Position numbers and translations under genes: made by a program
The notes under the pieces: model-generated
Told to the model about the DNA's origin: nothing
What the model saw: the letters and a program-made list of their open reading frames with translations, nothing else
Databases searched by the model: none
In this document: positions 18,209-26,170 of the stretch, piece by piece
How positions within the stretch are numbered: the first letter of the stretch is position 1
Layout: each line of letters opens with the position of its first letter
NCBI RefSeq assembly: GCF_001435575.1
Contig: NZ_AZEA01000008.1
Location: 1-64,000, forward strand
Source of the DNA: Lentilactobacillus sunkii DSM 19904
Lineage (GTDB): Bacteria; Bacillota; Bacilli; Lactobacillales; Lactobacillaceae
Direction of reading: 5' to 3'
DNA length: 64,000 nt

Positions 18209-20182
18209 TTAGAATTCATTTTGATGAAGCCAAACCGTCATTTGCTTCTCATCGCGGTTAGCCCATGCATAATATGGAATCAATGTTAAGCGACTCTTTT
18301 GGGCGCCCTTTGGTGTATCAAAGGTATACAAATCATCTGTACTGTCTTCTTCAAGGTAATAGGCATCATCAGTGGATAATGTGCCAACCCCACTTAATAG
18401 TTGAGGTTGATACTGGTACTTAAACGATGGCTTTTGTCCTAAGATATAGCTCGACAGCGGTTGCTTGTTATCAACACCTTCTGCACAATAAACGATTGGT
18501 CCACGTTGAACAGCGACTTTCATGACATCTGCACTAACGCGAGTATTTGCTCTGACAAGGTGAGTATTCATGTTAAGGACAAGATTAATTTCGAGTTCCT
18601 TGGCGTCAACCGGAATGTAGAGAATGTCGTCTTCCAGCTTGGTGTCGACTTCTTGGCCATTGACTTTGACTGAATATTTATCAAGACTCCATGAAGGAAT
18701 ACGAATACCAAAAGTGAATTTGCTGTCATGCGGATTTGAAATGGTGTAATTGATATTGCCATCCCAAGGGAAATTGCCAGTCTGCTTAATTTCAATGTCA
18801 TCATTAAACTTGGCATCGTTAGCAACGAATTGATGAGATAAAATCACTTCGTCATGAACTTCATACAAGTATTGATCAAGTGATGCAATCAATCGGGTAA
18901 TGTTAGCCGGGCAGCAGGCGCATGCAAACCATGATGATCGTCGAAGGGCAATGTGTTTCTTGCCAGGATTCAATTCACTGGCAGTTGGGTCGGCTTCCAA
19001 TGGGTTGGCATAGAAGTAATGCTTTCCATCCAAAGCAATTCCACTCAAGGCACCATTGAAGATTTCCTTTTCGATAATGTCACCGAATTTTCCGTCAAAT
19101 TTATTGGCCATCATCTGCTTGGTGAAGAATGCCATCGAAACAGAGGCACATGTTTCACCGTAATCGGTATCGTTAGGCAAATCATAATCGTAAGTGAAGG
19201 CCTCGCCAGTTGCTGTTTGGCCTACGTTACCAGTGATATACATCTGCTTTTTGACGATATCATTCCAAATTGTATTAGCTGCTTTTAACAGTTTGTCATC
19301 ATGTTCAACCCGAGCAACATGAGCTAAACCGGTGCAGAAGTACAATACTCGGACAGCATGGCCATGAGCATCCTTTTGCTCAGTTATTGGCTTGTCGGCG
19401 AAGTAATAACGATCGCCAATCGTCCGCAATTCTGGGAAGAAGTCATTATCAATACCATCTGCCTCGTTTTGGCGATCAAAGAACTTCAGGTCGCGTCCAC
19501 GTTCAGTGATGAAGTATTTAGCCAAATTCAAGTAAGTTTTATTTTTGGTTGCTTCATAAAGTTTGGATAATGCGAGTTCAATCTCTGGGTGACCATCATA
19601 GCCATGAATCTTGCCATCTTCCGGTCCGAAGTGATTGTTGATACATTCGGCCATCTTTTCAGCAATGTCTAATGCCTTCTTATTCCCAGTTGATTCATAG
19701 TAGGCAACTCCGGCTTCAATATAGTGCCCCATTGAATATAATTCGTGAGATTGTTGAAGACGCTTGAATTTCCGCTGAGGCGCATCGATCTGGAAATAAG
19801 TTGAGAGATATCCGTCATCGTCTTGGGCATCGGCAATCAAGTCAACTGTCCAGTCTGCTTCATCCTTCATCTTTTGATCGAAATGGTACTTCAATACATA
19901 AGCGACTGTTTCCAACCACTTATAAACATCAGTGTCTTGGAATGGGTAGCCAAAGTGATGACCTTTTGCTCGGCCGGCAGCAATCTTCAAATTTTCGATT
20001 GCCCCACTATGATCGGCTGCACCACCTGCTGCATCCGCATTGGTGACATCCATCTTACCTTTGTCATTGATCATATCCCATTGGAAAGGAACTGAATCAT
20101 TGGCAATTAAATCACGATAACGTTTCCAAAAACCCGATGTGATTTGGACCTCGTTTAATGATAATTTAGTTAATTCATCCAT
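18209..20182 (-). CDS. Beta-L-arabinofuranosidase, GH127 (HypBA1-like)
   Basis: A 657-residue cytosolic enzyme, very similar in layout to B. longum HypBA1, which releases L-arabinose from beta-1,2-arabinofuranosyl disaccharide of hydroxyproline-rich plant glycoproteins. The zinc and catalytic residues are visible as E343-T-C345 in YGETCASV and C423-C424 in FACACCPANITR. The barrel covers about residues 20-440 and beta-sandwich domains follow. There is no signal peptide. It is monocistronic, divergent from its own AraC gene at 20520, and preceded by a cre-like site and an inverted repeat. GH127 is near certain from the motifs; the natural substrate is inferred. Confidence 0.92.
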   Translation of the reverse strand: MDELTKLSLNEVQITSGFWKRYRDLIANDSVPFQWDMINDKGKMDVTNADAAGGAADHSGAIENLKIAAGRAKGHHFGYPFQDTDVYKWLETVAYVLKYHFDQKMKDEADWTVDLIADAQDDDGYLSTYFQIDAPQRKFKRLQQSHELYSMGHYIEAGVAYYESTGNKKALDIAEKMAECINNHFGPEDGKIHGYDGHPEIELALSKLYEATKNKTYLNLAKYFITERGRDLKFFDRQNEADGIDNDFFPELRTIGDRYYFADKPITEQKDAHGHAVRVLYFCTGLAHVARVEHDDKLLKAANTIWNDIVKKQMYITGNVGQTATGEAFTYDYDLPNDTDYGETCASVSMAFFTKQMMANKFDGKFGDIIEKEIFNGALSGIALDGKHYFYANPLEADPTASELNPGKKHIALRRSSWFACACCPANITRLIASLDQYLYEVHDEVILSHQFVANDAKFNDDIEIKQTGNFPWDGNINYTISNPHDSKFTFGIRIPSWSLDKYSVKVNGQEVDTKLEDDILYIPVDAKELEINLVLNMNTHLVRANTRVSADVMKVAVQRGPIVYCAEGVDNKQPLSSYILGQKPSFKYQYQPQLLSGVGTLSTDDAYYLEEDSTDDLYTFDTPKGAQKSRLTLIPYYAWANRDEKQMTVWLHQNEF

Positions 20183-20230
20183 TGTATAATCTCCTTACTC
20201 TTTGTTATTCAGGTAGCTGTATTACTTCGC

Positions 20231-20248
20231 GGTGACGTTGTTGTCACC
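20231..20248. promoter_or_regulatory. Inverted repeat upstream of GH127 gene
   Basis: GGTGAC-N6-GTCACC, perfect 6-bp arms, 49 nt before the GH127 ATG. It could be a regulator site or a small leader hairpin; AraC proteins usually bind direct repeats, so the binding factor is unknown. Confidence 0.4.
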
Positions 20249-20263
20249 TGATTACAATTTAAA

Positions 20264-20277
20264 TGATAACGGTTTCA
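20264..20277 (-). promoter_or_regulatory. cre-like operator of the GH127 gene
   Basis: TGATAACGGTTTCA, 13 of 14 matches to the cre consensus, immediately downstream of a TATACT -10-like box (20283-20288 on the minus strand). It lies in the 337-bp divergent region between GH127 and the second AraC gene. A weaker cre-like match is at 20332-20345. Confidence 0.6.
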
Positions 20278-20519
20278 TGTGCAGTATAAAACTGATAAAT
20301 AATCATATTTGGTGTAAAAATATGACATTTCTAATAGCGCTTTCATACATTGAATGCTAAAATGAAATCATAAAATTAAAAAATATCGGAAAAACGTTGC
20401 AGCACCAACGATTCACCTCTCCCTATTGCTTTAAAGCATTCGGGTTGACGTTTTTTGTAATTTGGTGTATTTAATTGACTAAAAGTATTTTTATAAATCT
20501 TTCATGTGGAGGGATTATC

Positions 20520-21443
20520 ATGGACAAGCTGACCATTCATAAAAATCAAGTTGTTTCCTACATGATCGGCGGAAATTTCACTGCTGATTCAGGATGGAAG
20601 CACAAAGTTCGATACCATCATGGTGACTATGAGCTGATGGTGTGTTTACAGGGACCGATCAGCTTGTTGATTGGAACCGACAATGTTGTGCTGAATAAGA
20701 ATGACGTCTTAATCGTCCCACCCTACACTTCGATGAGGGGAACCGTTTCTTCCCCAAAACCAATTGAGTTTTATTGGTTACACTTTTTAGTTCCCAAGGC
20801 CCCGTTGCACACAACTGGTGAACCCGACAAACAATCTCAGATTGCCTTTAGAAACAAGTACCACTTGAATGATTTGAGTGAATTACTTATATCCATACAT
20901 GAGCTTCTCACAATTGATACTTCACTTCCATTGACTCAAGAGCGTCAAGATCTCCTTATGACGCTTATTCTGATTCAAATTGCCGGGACAGCCACAGATT
21001 CAACCGATGAAGATCAAAGCAGTGCACTCATCGATCAATTAAAAGAATGGATTCGAACTAATATTTATAAATCGCCGACTCTGACAGATATTGCCAACGA
21101 AACCGGGCTCAACCCACAATATGTCTCTCGAGTTTTCAAGAAGTACGTTTCTATGTCCCCCAAGCACTACATGATCCATCTGAAAATTCAGACGGCCCAG
21201 GCATTGTTAATTCGGACGAATTTATCTATCAAAGAGGTCAGTCACTATGCTTATTATTCAGACGACAAGTTATTCTTGAAACAATTTAAGCAGCTAAGTG
21301 GTGTCACGCCGAGTGAATTTCGGACAATGTACCAGAAGGTCTACCATAATAACCAGGTCATTGATCCGGTACTACCGATTCCAGAAGAGATCACCCAGAA
21401 GCTGGATAATGATCGAGATCCGGGGAGTCCAACAAATAAGTGA
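20520..21443 (+). CDS. AraC-family transcriptional regulator
   Basis: A 307-residue regulator with an N-terminal cupin-type domain (about residues 10-95, KNDVLIVPPYTSMRG) and two C-terminal helix-turn-helix motifs (LTDIANETGLNPQYVSRVFKK, about residues 190-215, and a second ending FLKQFKQLSGVTPSEFR). The frame opens 15 codons earlier, but TGGAGGG lies just before the ATG at 20520, which is taken as the start. It is divergent from the GH127 gene and by position is its activator. It is related to, but clearly different from, the AraC protein at 17.2 kb. Confidence 0.9.
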   Translation: MDKLTIHKNQVVSYMIGGNFTADSGWKHKVRYHHGDYELMVCLQGPISLLIGTDNVVLNKNDVLIVPPYTSMRGTVSSPKPIEFYWLHFLVPKAPLHTTGEPDKQSQIAFRNKYHLNDLSELLISIHELLTIDTSLPLTQERQDLLMTLILIQIAGTATDSTDEDQSSALIDQLKEWIRTNIYKSPTLTDIANETGLNPQYVSRVFKKYVSMSPKHYMIHLKIQTAQALLIRTNLSIKEVSHYAYYSDDKLFLKQFKQLSGVTPSEFRTMYQKVYHNNQVIDPVLPIPEEITQKLDNDRDPGSPTNK

Positions 21444-21451
21444 TCAAATAA

Positions 21452-21480
21452 AGGCCGTCAACCAAAAAGGTTGAAGGCCT
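21452..21480. terminator. Bidirectional terminator after second AraC gene
   Basis: AGGCC/GGCCT and CAACC/GGTTG arm segments around an AAAAA loop with a small internal mismatch. The minus-strand side is followed by a T-rich stretch, so it mainly ends the small membrane-protein gene. Confidence 0.65.
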
Positions 21481-21514
21481 ATGTGCAATAACATCATTCG
21501 CATTCAAAAGATTA

Positions 21515-21847
21515 TTAGTCTGTGCCAAGTCGCTTGTCCCAAAAATAAAACCATACTGCAATGATGGGGCCAAACAAGTCGTATGCCACCAACAAAGCAA
21601 CGGCGACAAAAAAGTTCATTTCCCCGACTGCTTCACCTTTTGCTTTCGCAGTTGCTTGGGAAATTGGATAAAGGCCTCGAAATTTCATTAAATAGAACTG
21701 ACTTGCAAAAGACAAGATCAGCCATACCAACACTAATCCGATTCGCATTGTGAAGCTGCCATCAGGGTTGGAGCAATACAGAAAGTAAATACCCGAAATA
21801 AGGATTGCCTGTAGTGCTACTCGAAGTAAATATACTGGTTTGTTCAT
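21515..21847 (-). CDS. Small integral membrane protein of unknown function
   Basis: A 110-residue protein with three predicted membrane helices (about residues 8-25, 36-53 and 78-101) and a basic loop KFRGLYPISQATAKAKGEAVGE between helices 2 and 3 (residues 55-76). AAGGAG lies 8 nt before the ATG. It is monocistronic, and I do not recognise a family. Confidence 0.75.
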   Translation of the reverse strand: MNKPVYLLRVALQAILISGIYFLYCSNPDGSFTMRIGLVLVWLILSFASQFYLMKFRGLYPISQATAKAKGEAVGEMNFFVAVALLVAYDLFGPIIAVWFYFWDKRLGTD

Positions 21848-21993
21848 TTAATATCTCCTTGCTAAAATAACTGAAATCTCTTAAATCGTGAGATCGCTTT
21901 CAATGCTATTTTACAGTTACTTGGTCATTTAGGTAATCTATAATCTACCCGAGAATTTATAATAAGACACACAATATATCGGCTATCCGTGGA

Positions 21994-22150
21994 AAATGAA
22001 CTACGACGGCTTGCTCCGCTCTCTGGTATGTGGGATGGGTCTTTGGATCGCTCATCGTATTTACTGCTCCCTTCGGCTTTTGAGCTATGCTCCGACACCG
22101 CAAGGCCCTAAAGTACAAACAAAAGTCGGCAACGACGAACGAGATACGTT
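21994..22150. repeat. Intergenic tandem repeat, copy 1
   Basis: A non-coding element beginning AATGAACTACGACGGC and ending near GTCGGCAACGACGAAC then TACGTT. It contains CTCCCTTCGGC, GAGCTATGCTCCGAC and AAGGCCCTAAAGTACAAAC blocks also present in copy 2. No credible open frame spans it. It lies in a 570-bp gap between the small membrane-protein gene and oleate hydratase. Confidence 0.75.
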
Positions 22151-22169
22151 TCTCACTTATATTTTGCTG

Positions 22170-22362
22170 AAATGAGCTACGACGGCATGCAAAGCCTGCC
22201 TAGTCCTGTGGACGCAAACCAGCTTTCTCCGCTCTCGGTTATGTGGGATAGGGTTTTGGAGCGCTCATTTTATTTACAGCTCCCTTCGGCCTTTGAGCTA
22301 TGCTCCGACGCCCCAAGGCCCTAAAGTACAAACAAAAGTCGGCAACGACGAACAAAATACGT
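22170..22362. repeat. Intergenic tandem repeat, copy 2 (with about 35-bp insertion)
   Basis: The same element as copy 1 in the same orientation, differing by scattered substitutions and an extra stretch near 22186-22222 (AAGCCTGCCTAGTCCTGTGG). Its right end supplies the left arm of the oleate hydratase terminator. The family origin is unknown, and there is no transposase. Confidence 0.75.
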
Positions 22363-22378
22363 TCATCATTGCCGACTT
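22336..22378 (-). terminator. Terminator of oleate hydratase within the repeat
   Basis: Arms AAGTCGGCAA / TTGCCGACTT plus inner GAAC/GTTC. On the minus strand it is followed by TTTTGTTTG. It lies 40 nt beyond the oleate hydratase stop. Confidence 0.8.
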
Positions 22379-22417
22379 CCGCTTGTACCACGGGCCTAAC
22401 CGGGGCTCGTCGCACAC

Positions 22418-24112
22418 TTACTCAAACATCTTCCTCGTAGCCTTTGCCAGTGTCTTAACATCCTTATCATATCGAGGGTTCTTGACCAATTTGGCCATTG
22501 GTACGCCCGCGAAATGATAAGCCGCAATTTCGCCTGAACGAACGGCACTTTGCTCTGTGAAGACCATTTGGTATGGCTGCTCAACGAACTCACCTGTGAA
22601 GGCCAGGTTGGTTGAGTGTTCTGGAATGACTTTTGGCCGATCGGTCTTGGCACGATTATTGAACAAAGCCGACGCATATGGCATATATGAAGGAATGCAG
22701 TTAATTACGCTGTCCATGATTTCCTGCTTCTTATCCATAATGTTGCCTGGACCCGGATCAACTTTGGACAGTTGACCTAAGAGTTCCTCAACCATTTCCT
22801 TACCGGTCATCTTAATGTATTGTTTGTCGACAAATTCACCTTTCCGGCGTGGGTACAAGAAGTATCCCCAGATAACCGACTCATTCGGCTTTTGGGTTGT
22901 GAAATGAGGTTGATGGTGAACCACAATCGACATGTTCACATCTTTGTTACCCATTGGTGTAATAGGTGAAGTTGAAATAAATGAATTCAAAGCATTACCG
23001 GGAACTTGAGTGGTAATCCGAGTAATTTCATTCAATAAAATATGATCTTTGGTCGTCAACGTAAAGCTGACCCACTCGCTGGCGTTCCGATCATTGAAGA
23101 ACTTATCAGGATTCCCCAAGTTATAGAACCGATTGGTGGCCTTCTTCCACAGACTGGCAGCTGCACCATAATCCATATTTTCCGGAGCTGGTGTGTTGAA
23201 ATCACCAAGGGTTGCAGAGTCGGTAATTGAACCATTGGTAAAGATAACAGCAGTGTCATCGTCAACCGGCACGTCTTCTTCCTCATCGGTTTCAGTATTT
23301 TTCATCCGTAAGGCAGTGACCGTAATTTCATCTTGCATGGGCGTGTTTTTAAATTCAAAGTTGGTAACTCGGCGATTTAAAACAATCTTGACGCCTTGAT
23401 CCTTCAAATAATTGAACAACGGCAGCATGATGCTCTCAAATTGGTTGTAACGCGTCCGGTTCACCCCGACCAGATGCTCGATTTGGGTAAATTCATAAAT
23501 CATTTGGTGCATGTAACGACGGAGTTCCTGAGCTGAGCTCTGGACTCTGAATGCAAAGGTTGTTTCCCACATGTACCAGAAGTTAGTGGTAAACATGTGT
23601 GGATCATCTTTGAAGTAGTCGGCAATTGTGACGTTGTCGAGCTTTTCTTCCTTTGAATCGGGCATCAAAATCAATTCAGTCAGCTTCATTCGATCCTTAT
23701 TATTAAGACCCAACTTACCGCCATTAATAATGCCTTTGCCGCCTTCCATCAGCCGGGCTTTGTCAAAAGTCCGGTGTTTGGCGTCAAATTCGCGGGTATC
23801 TTCAGCTGCCGTCATCCCTTCTTCAGTTGCGGATGGAATTCGGCTGAGCAGATCCATCAGATCAACATAAGTCCGGTAGTTGAGCATCCGACCACCACGT
23901 GCGATGAAGCCCTTGCTGTTTTCCAGTGGGTGGGTCTTGTTCCAATATTCATCAGCGGCTTCACTTGCTGTTGAACCATCGTTTGAGCCATGATCATCAA
24001 TTGAATAAAACGTGATCTGATCGCCTTTCCATTTACCTTCCTGAATCAAATAAACAGCAGCTGCCATGTTGGCCAAGCCGGCTCCGATCATAATTGCTTT
24101 ACTTTTTGTCAT
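22418..24112 (-). CDS. ohyA: Oleate hydratase (MCRA family, FAD)
   Basis: Adds water to the cis-9 double bond of oleic or linoleic acid to give 10-hydroxy fatty acids, a membrane-protective detoxification in lactobacilli. The 564-residue length is typical. Visible are the N-terminal FAD motif GAGLANMAAAVYLI, the SIDDHGSNDGS segment, the RGGRMLNYRTYVDLMDLL block, the FWYMWETTFAFR region and the C-terminal PYQMVFTEQSAVRSGEIAAY (FAD contact). GGAGG is 8 nt before the ATG. A 40-residue peptide gene lies 27 nt upstream in the same direction and is probably co-transcribed. Confidence 0.95.
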   Translation of the reverse strand: MTKSKAIMIGAGLANMAAAVYLIQEGKWKGDQITFYSIDDHGSNDGSTASEAADEYWNKTHPLENSKGFIARGGRMLNYRTYVDLMDLLSRIPSATEEGMTAAEDTREFDAKHRTFDKARLMEGGKGIINGGKLGLNNKDRMKLTELILMPDSKEEKLDNVTIADYFKDDPHMFTTNFWYMWETTFAFRVQSSAQELRRYMHQMIYEFTQIEHLVGVNRTRYNQFESIMLPLFNYLKDQGVKIVLNRRVTNFEFKNTPMQDEITVTALRMKNTETDEEEDVPVDDDTAVIFTNGSITDSATLGDFNTPAPENMDYGAAASLWKKATNRFYNLGNPDKFFNDRNASEWVSFTLTTKDHILLNEITRITTQVPGNALNSFISTSPITPMGNKDVNMSIVVHHQPHFTTQKPNESVIWGYFLYPRRKGEFVDKQYIKMTGKEMVEELLGQLSKVDPGPGNIMDKKQEIMDSVINCIPSYMPYASALFNNRAKTDRPKVIPEHSTNLAFTGEFVEQPYQMVFTEQSAVRSGEIAAYHFAGVPMAKLVKNPRYDKDVKTLAKATRKMFE

Positions 24113-24139
24113 TGATAGCTCCTCCTGATCTGTTAAAGA

Positions 24140-24262
24140 TTATTTTGCTTCATATTCATCGTACAAGTGAGAATCGTCTTCAAACCAGCCGATGGATTTT
24201 AAGAAATAAGCACCTGCAACGACGACGCCGATCCCCGTTAATAACAAAACCTTGTGTTTCAT
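24140..24262 (-). CDS. 40-residue single-pass membrane peptide upstream of oleate hydratase
   Basis: A short open frame starting MKHKVLLLTGIGVVVAGAYF, with a membrane helix at about residues 4-20 followed by an acidic tail (FEDDSHLYDEYEAK). The codons look like real coding use and the frame ends cleanly 27 nt before the ohyA ATG. The ribosome binding site is weak (a G-rich GGGGGCGATCGAG). The inside-positive (KHK), outside-negative topology suggests a membrane-tethered small protein working with fatty-acid hydration or stress. The family is not known to me. Confidence 0.6.
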   Translation of the reverse strand: MKHKVLLLTGIGVVVAGAYFLKSIGWFEDDSHLYDEYEAK

Positions 24263-24355
24263 ACTCGATCGCCCCCACATATTTTTTTGAGAGAAATGCG
24301 TTATTAATTTCTACTGCGCACCTACCCCTATTGTAGTAGATTATTGGAATAAATG

Positions 24356-24384
24356 TATGGACAATGTATACATACTTGTCCATA
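24356..24384. promoter_or_regulatory. Perfect inverted repeat, putative TetR-type operator
   Basis: TATGGACAA-N11-TTGTCCATA lies in the 274-bp divergent region between the 40-residue peptide/ohyA unit (-) and an efflux MFS gene (+). Arm length and position suit a TetR/AcrR dimer, but no such regulator gene lies nearby. Confidence 0.55.
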
Positions 24385-24536
24385 TTTCTGGGACCGCTTC
24401 CAGTCATCCTTGATCTGATAAGTTTTCATGGATTTATGAAAGTTGTTGAAAATAACACTTACGAGAATCTTTTATTTATGGTAGTGTAATCAATTGTCGT
24501 GATAGAAAAGTTTTTAGAATTAGGAGAGTCATCTTT

Positions 24537-25976
24537 ATGGAAAAATCTTTAAATGCAGAACAAGTTTCTGTAGAACCAAAACAAAAACAGGCAGCCAAGC
24601 CGGTTGACCGCCCATTTCTCGCTATGTTGGGTATGCTGATAGGCGGATTTGTGGGAATGCTCAGTGAAACTTCGCTAAACATTGCCCTGCCGAGTTTAAT
24701 TACCCAGCTTCACACCAGCATTGGCACAATGCAGTGGTTGGTAACCGGTTATATGCTGGTCATCGGAATTGTCCTGCCAATGTCTTCATTATTACAACGA
24801 ATTTTTACCACTCGTTCATTGGTCTTATTCGCCTTATGCGATTTCATGGTTGGTGCTGTGATTTCGGCTATGGCACCGAATTTTGCTGTTTTATTAGTCG
24901 GCCGAATGATTCAGGGAATTGCTACCGGATTAATTCTGCCGCTCATGTTCACAGTTGCCACCTTAATCTTCCCACCTTATAAATTAGGATCAGCGATGGG
25001 GATGATTGGGTTGGTCATTATGTTTGCCCCTGCCGTTGGCCCTACCTTAGCCGGTATGATCCTCGGCCTGCTTTCATGGCACTGGATTTTCTGGCTGTTC
25101 ATTCCATTCTTAGTGGTCGCCTTTATCCTGGCTGCAAAGTTTCTGCCAAACGTTGGCACTATCACAAAACCCAAAATTGACTGGTTCTCAATTATCCTTT
25201 CAGCAATTGGTTTTGGTGGTTTAGTTGCCGGTGTCAGTCTGGCAAGTGACTCAGGATGGGGTTCACCTCAAGTGCTGGGTTCATTGGTTGTTTCCGTTAT
25301 TGTCTTGGGATGGTATATTCGTCGCCAGTTAAGTTCTGAAACACCTATTCTGAACTTCCGTGTGTTCAAGAAGTCTCAATTTACCGTTGGTTCAATTCTG
25401 GTCATGCTGGACTTTGTGATTATTCTTTCTTCCATGTATCTACTGCCAATGTTCTGGCAAAATGGGTTGGCAATTCCAGTTGCCATGACCGGTATCGTGA
25501 TGCTGCCAGGTGGAATCGTCAATGCCATTGTTTCAGCACTTGCAGGCCGCTTTTCAGACACGGTCAGCACGAAACTTTTGACGACCATGGGCTTCGGTGT
25601 CACCATCATCGGTCTTGTCATGTTACTGCTGGCAAGTTCAACCTCACCTATGTGGTATGTCATTATGGCCCACATCGTTATTATGCTAGGTGTCCCACTT
25701 GCCATGTCACCTGCTCAAACATTTGGGCTGGGCGCTTTGGACGAGCGCACTTCCGGTGATGGAAGCACCATTATGAATACTTTCCAGCAGATCATTGGTG
25801 CGATGGCAACCGCCATTGCGACGAGTTTGCTGGCATTTGGAAATAACGCTGCTGGAAACGTCAACCACCAAATCGCCTTTACTCAGGGTGTTCATGTTGG
25901 TTTGTGGTTCACCTTGATTGTCGCCGGCGTGGCATTCATTCTATCGTTTACAATTAAAGATCGGAACCGTGCTTAA
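24537..25976 (+). CDS. DHA2-family (EmrB/QacA-type) multidrug MFS transporter
   Basis: A 479-residue, 14-helix drug:H+ antiporter. Visible marks are the N-terminal SETSLNIALPSL, motif A-like GRMIQGIATGLILPLMF, and the antiporter motif C in helix 5, GLVIMFAPAVGPTLAGMI. It lacks the long cytosolic domain of fatty-acid or lipid exporters. It is divergent from ohyA and shares with it a palindromic operator, so efflux of fatty acids or another membrane-active compound is plausible but inferred. AGGAGAG precedes the ATG, and no partner MFP gene is present. Confidence 0.88.
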   Translation: MEKSLNAEQVSVEPKQKQAAKPVDRPFLAMLGMLIGGFVGMLSETSLNIALPSLITQLHTSIGTMQWLVTGYMLVIGIVLPMSSLLQRIFTTRSLVLFALCDFMVGAVISAMAPNFAVLLVGRMIQGIATGLILPLMFTVATLIFPPYKLGSAMGMIGLVIMFAPAVGPTLAGMILGLLSWHWIFWLFIPFLVVAFILAAKFLPNVGTITKPKIDWFSIILSAIGFGGLVAGVSLASDSGWGSPQVLGSLVVSVIVLGWYIRRQLSSETPILNFRVFKKSQFTVGSILVMLDFVIILSSMYLLPMFWQNGLAIPVAMTGIVMLPGGIVNAIVSALAGRFSDTVSTKLLTTMGFGVTIIGLVMLLLASSTSPMWYVIMAHIVIMLGVPLAMSPAQTFGLGALDERTSGDGSTIMNTFQQIIGAMATAIATSLLAFGNNAAGNVNHQIAFTQGVHVGLWFTLIVAGVAFILSFTIKDRNRA

Positions 25977-26074
25977 TTTAATATTTCAATCAAAGTCGCT
26001 GGGAATTTTCCTGGCGGCCTTTTTGAATAAAGTTAGCTAATCTTCGCTAAAAATGCATTAAAATACTCAATTTA

Positions 26075-26134
26075 TGTAAGCGCTTTATCTACTGATAGAA
26101 CGCTATTGACGGCAATTGCTCATCAATGTACAAT
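26075..26134 (+). promoter_or_regulatory. Dipeptidase promoter with upstream cre-like site
   Basis: TTGACG (26106-26111), a 17-nt spacer and TACAAT (26129-26134) form a near-consensus promoter. A cre-like TGTAAGCGCTTTAT (26075-26088) lies just upstream of the -35, where CcpA would activate or interfere rather than block elongation. Confidence 0.6.
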
Positions 26135-26170
26135 CAGGTTGAATCAATCAAATTGAGAGGTGGAAAAATC

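Noticed and set aside
21960-22420. Insertion sequence remnant
   Set aside because: No transposase frame, terminal inverted repeats or target duplication could be seen; recorded as a tandem repeat only.
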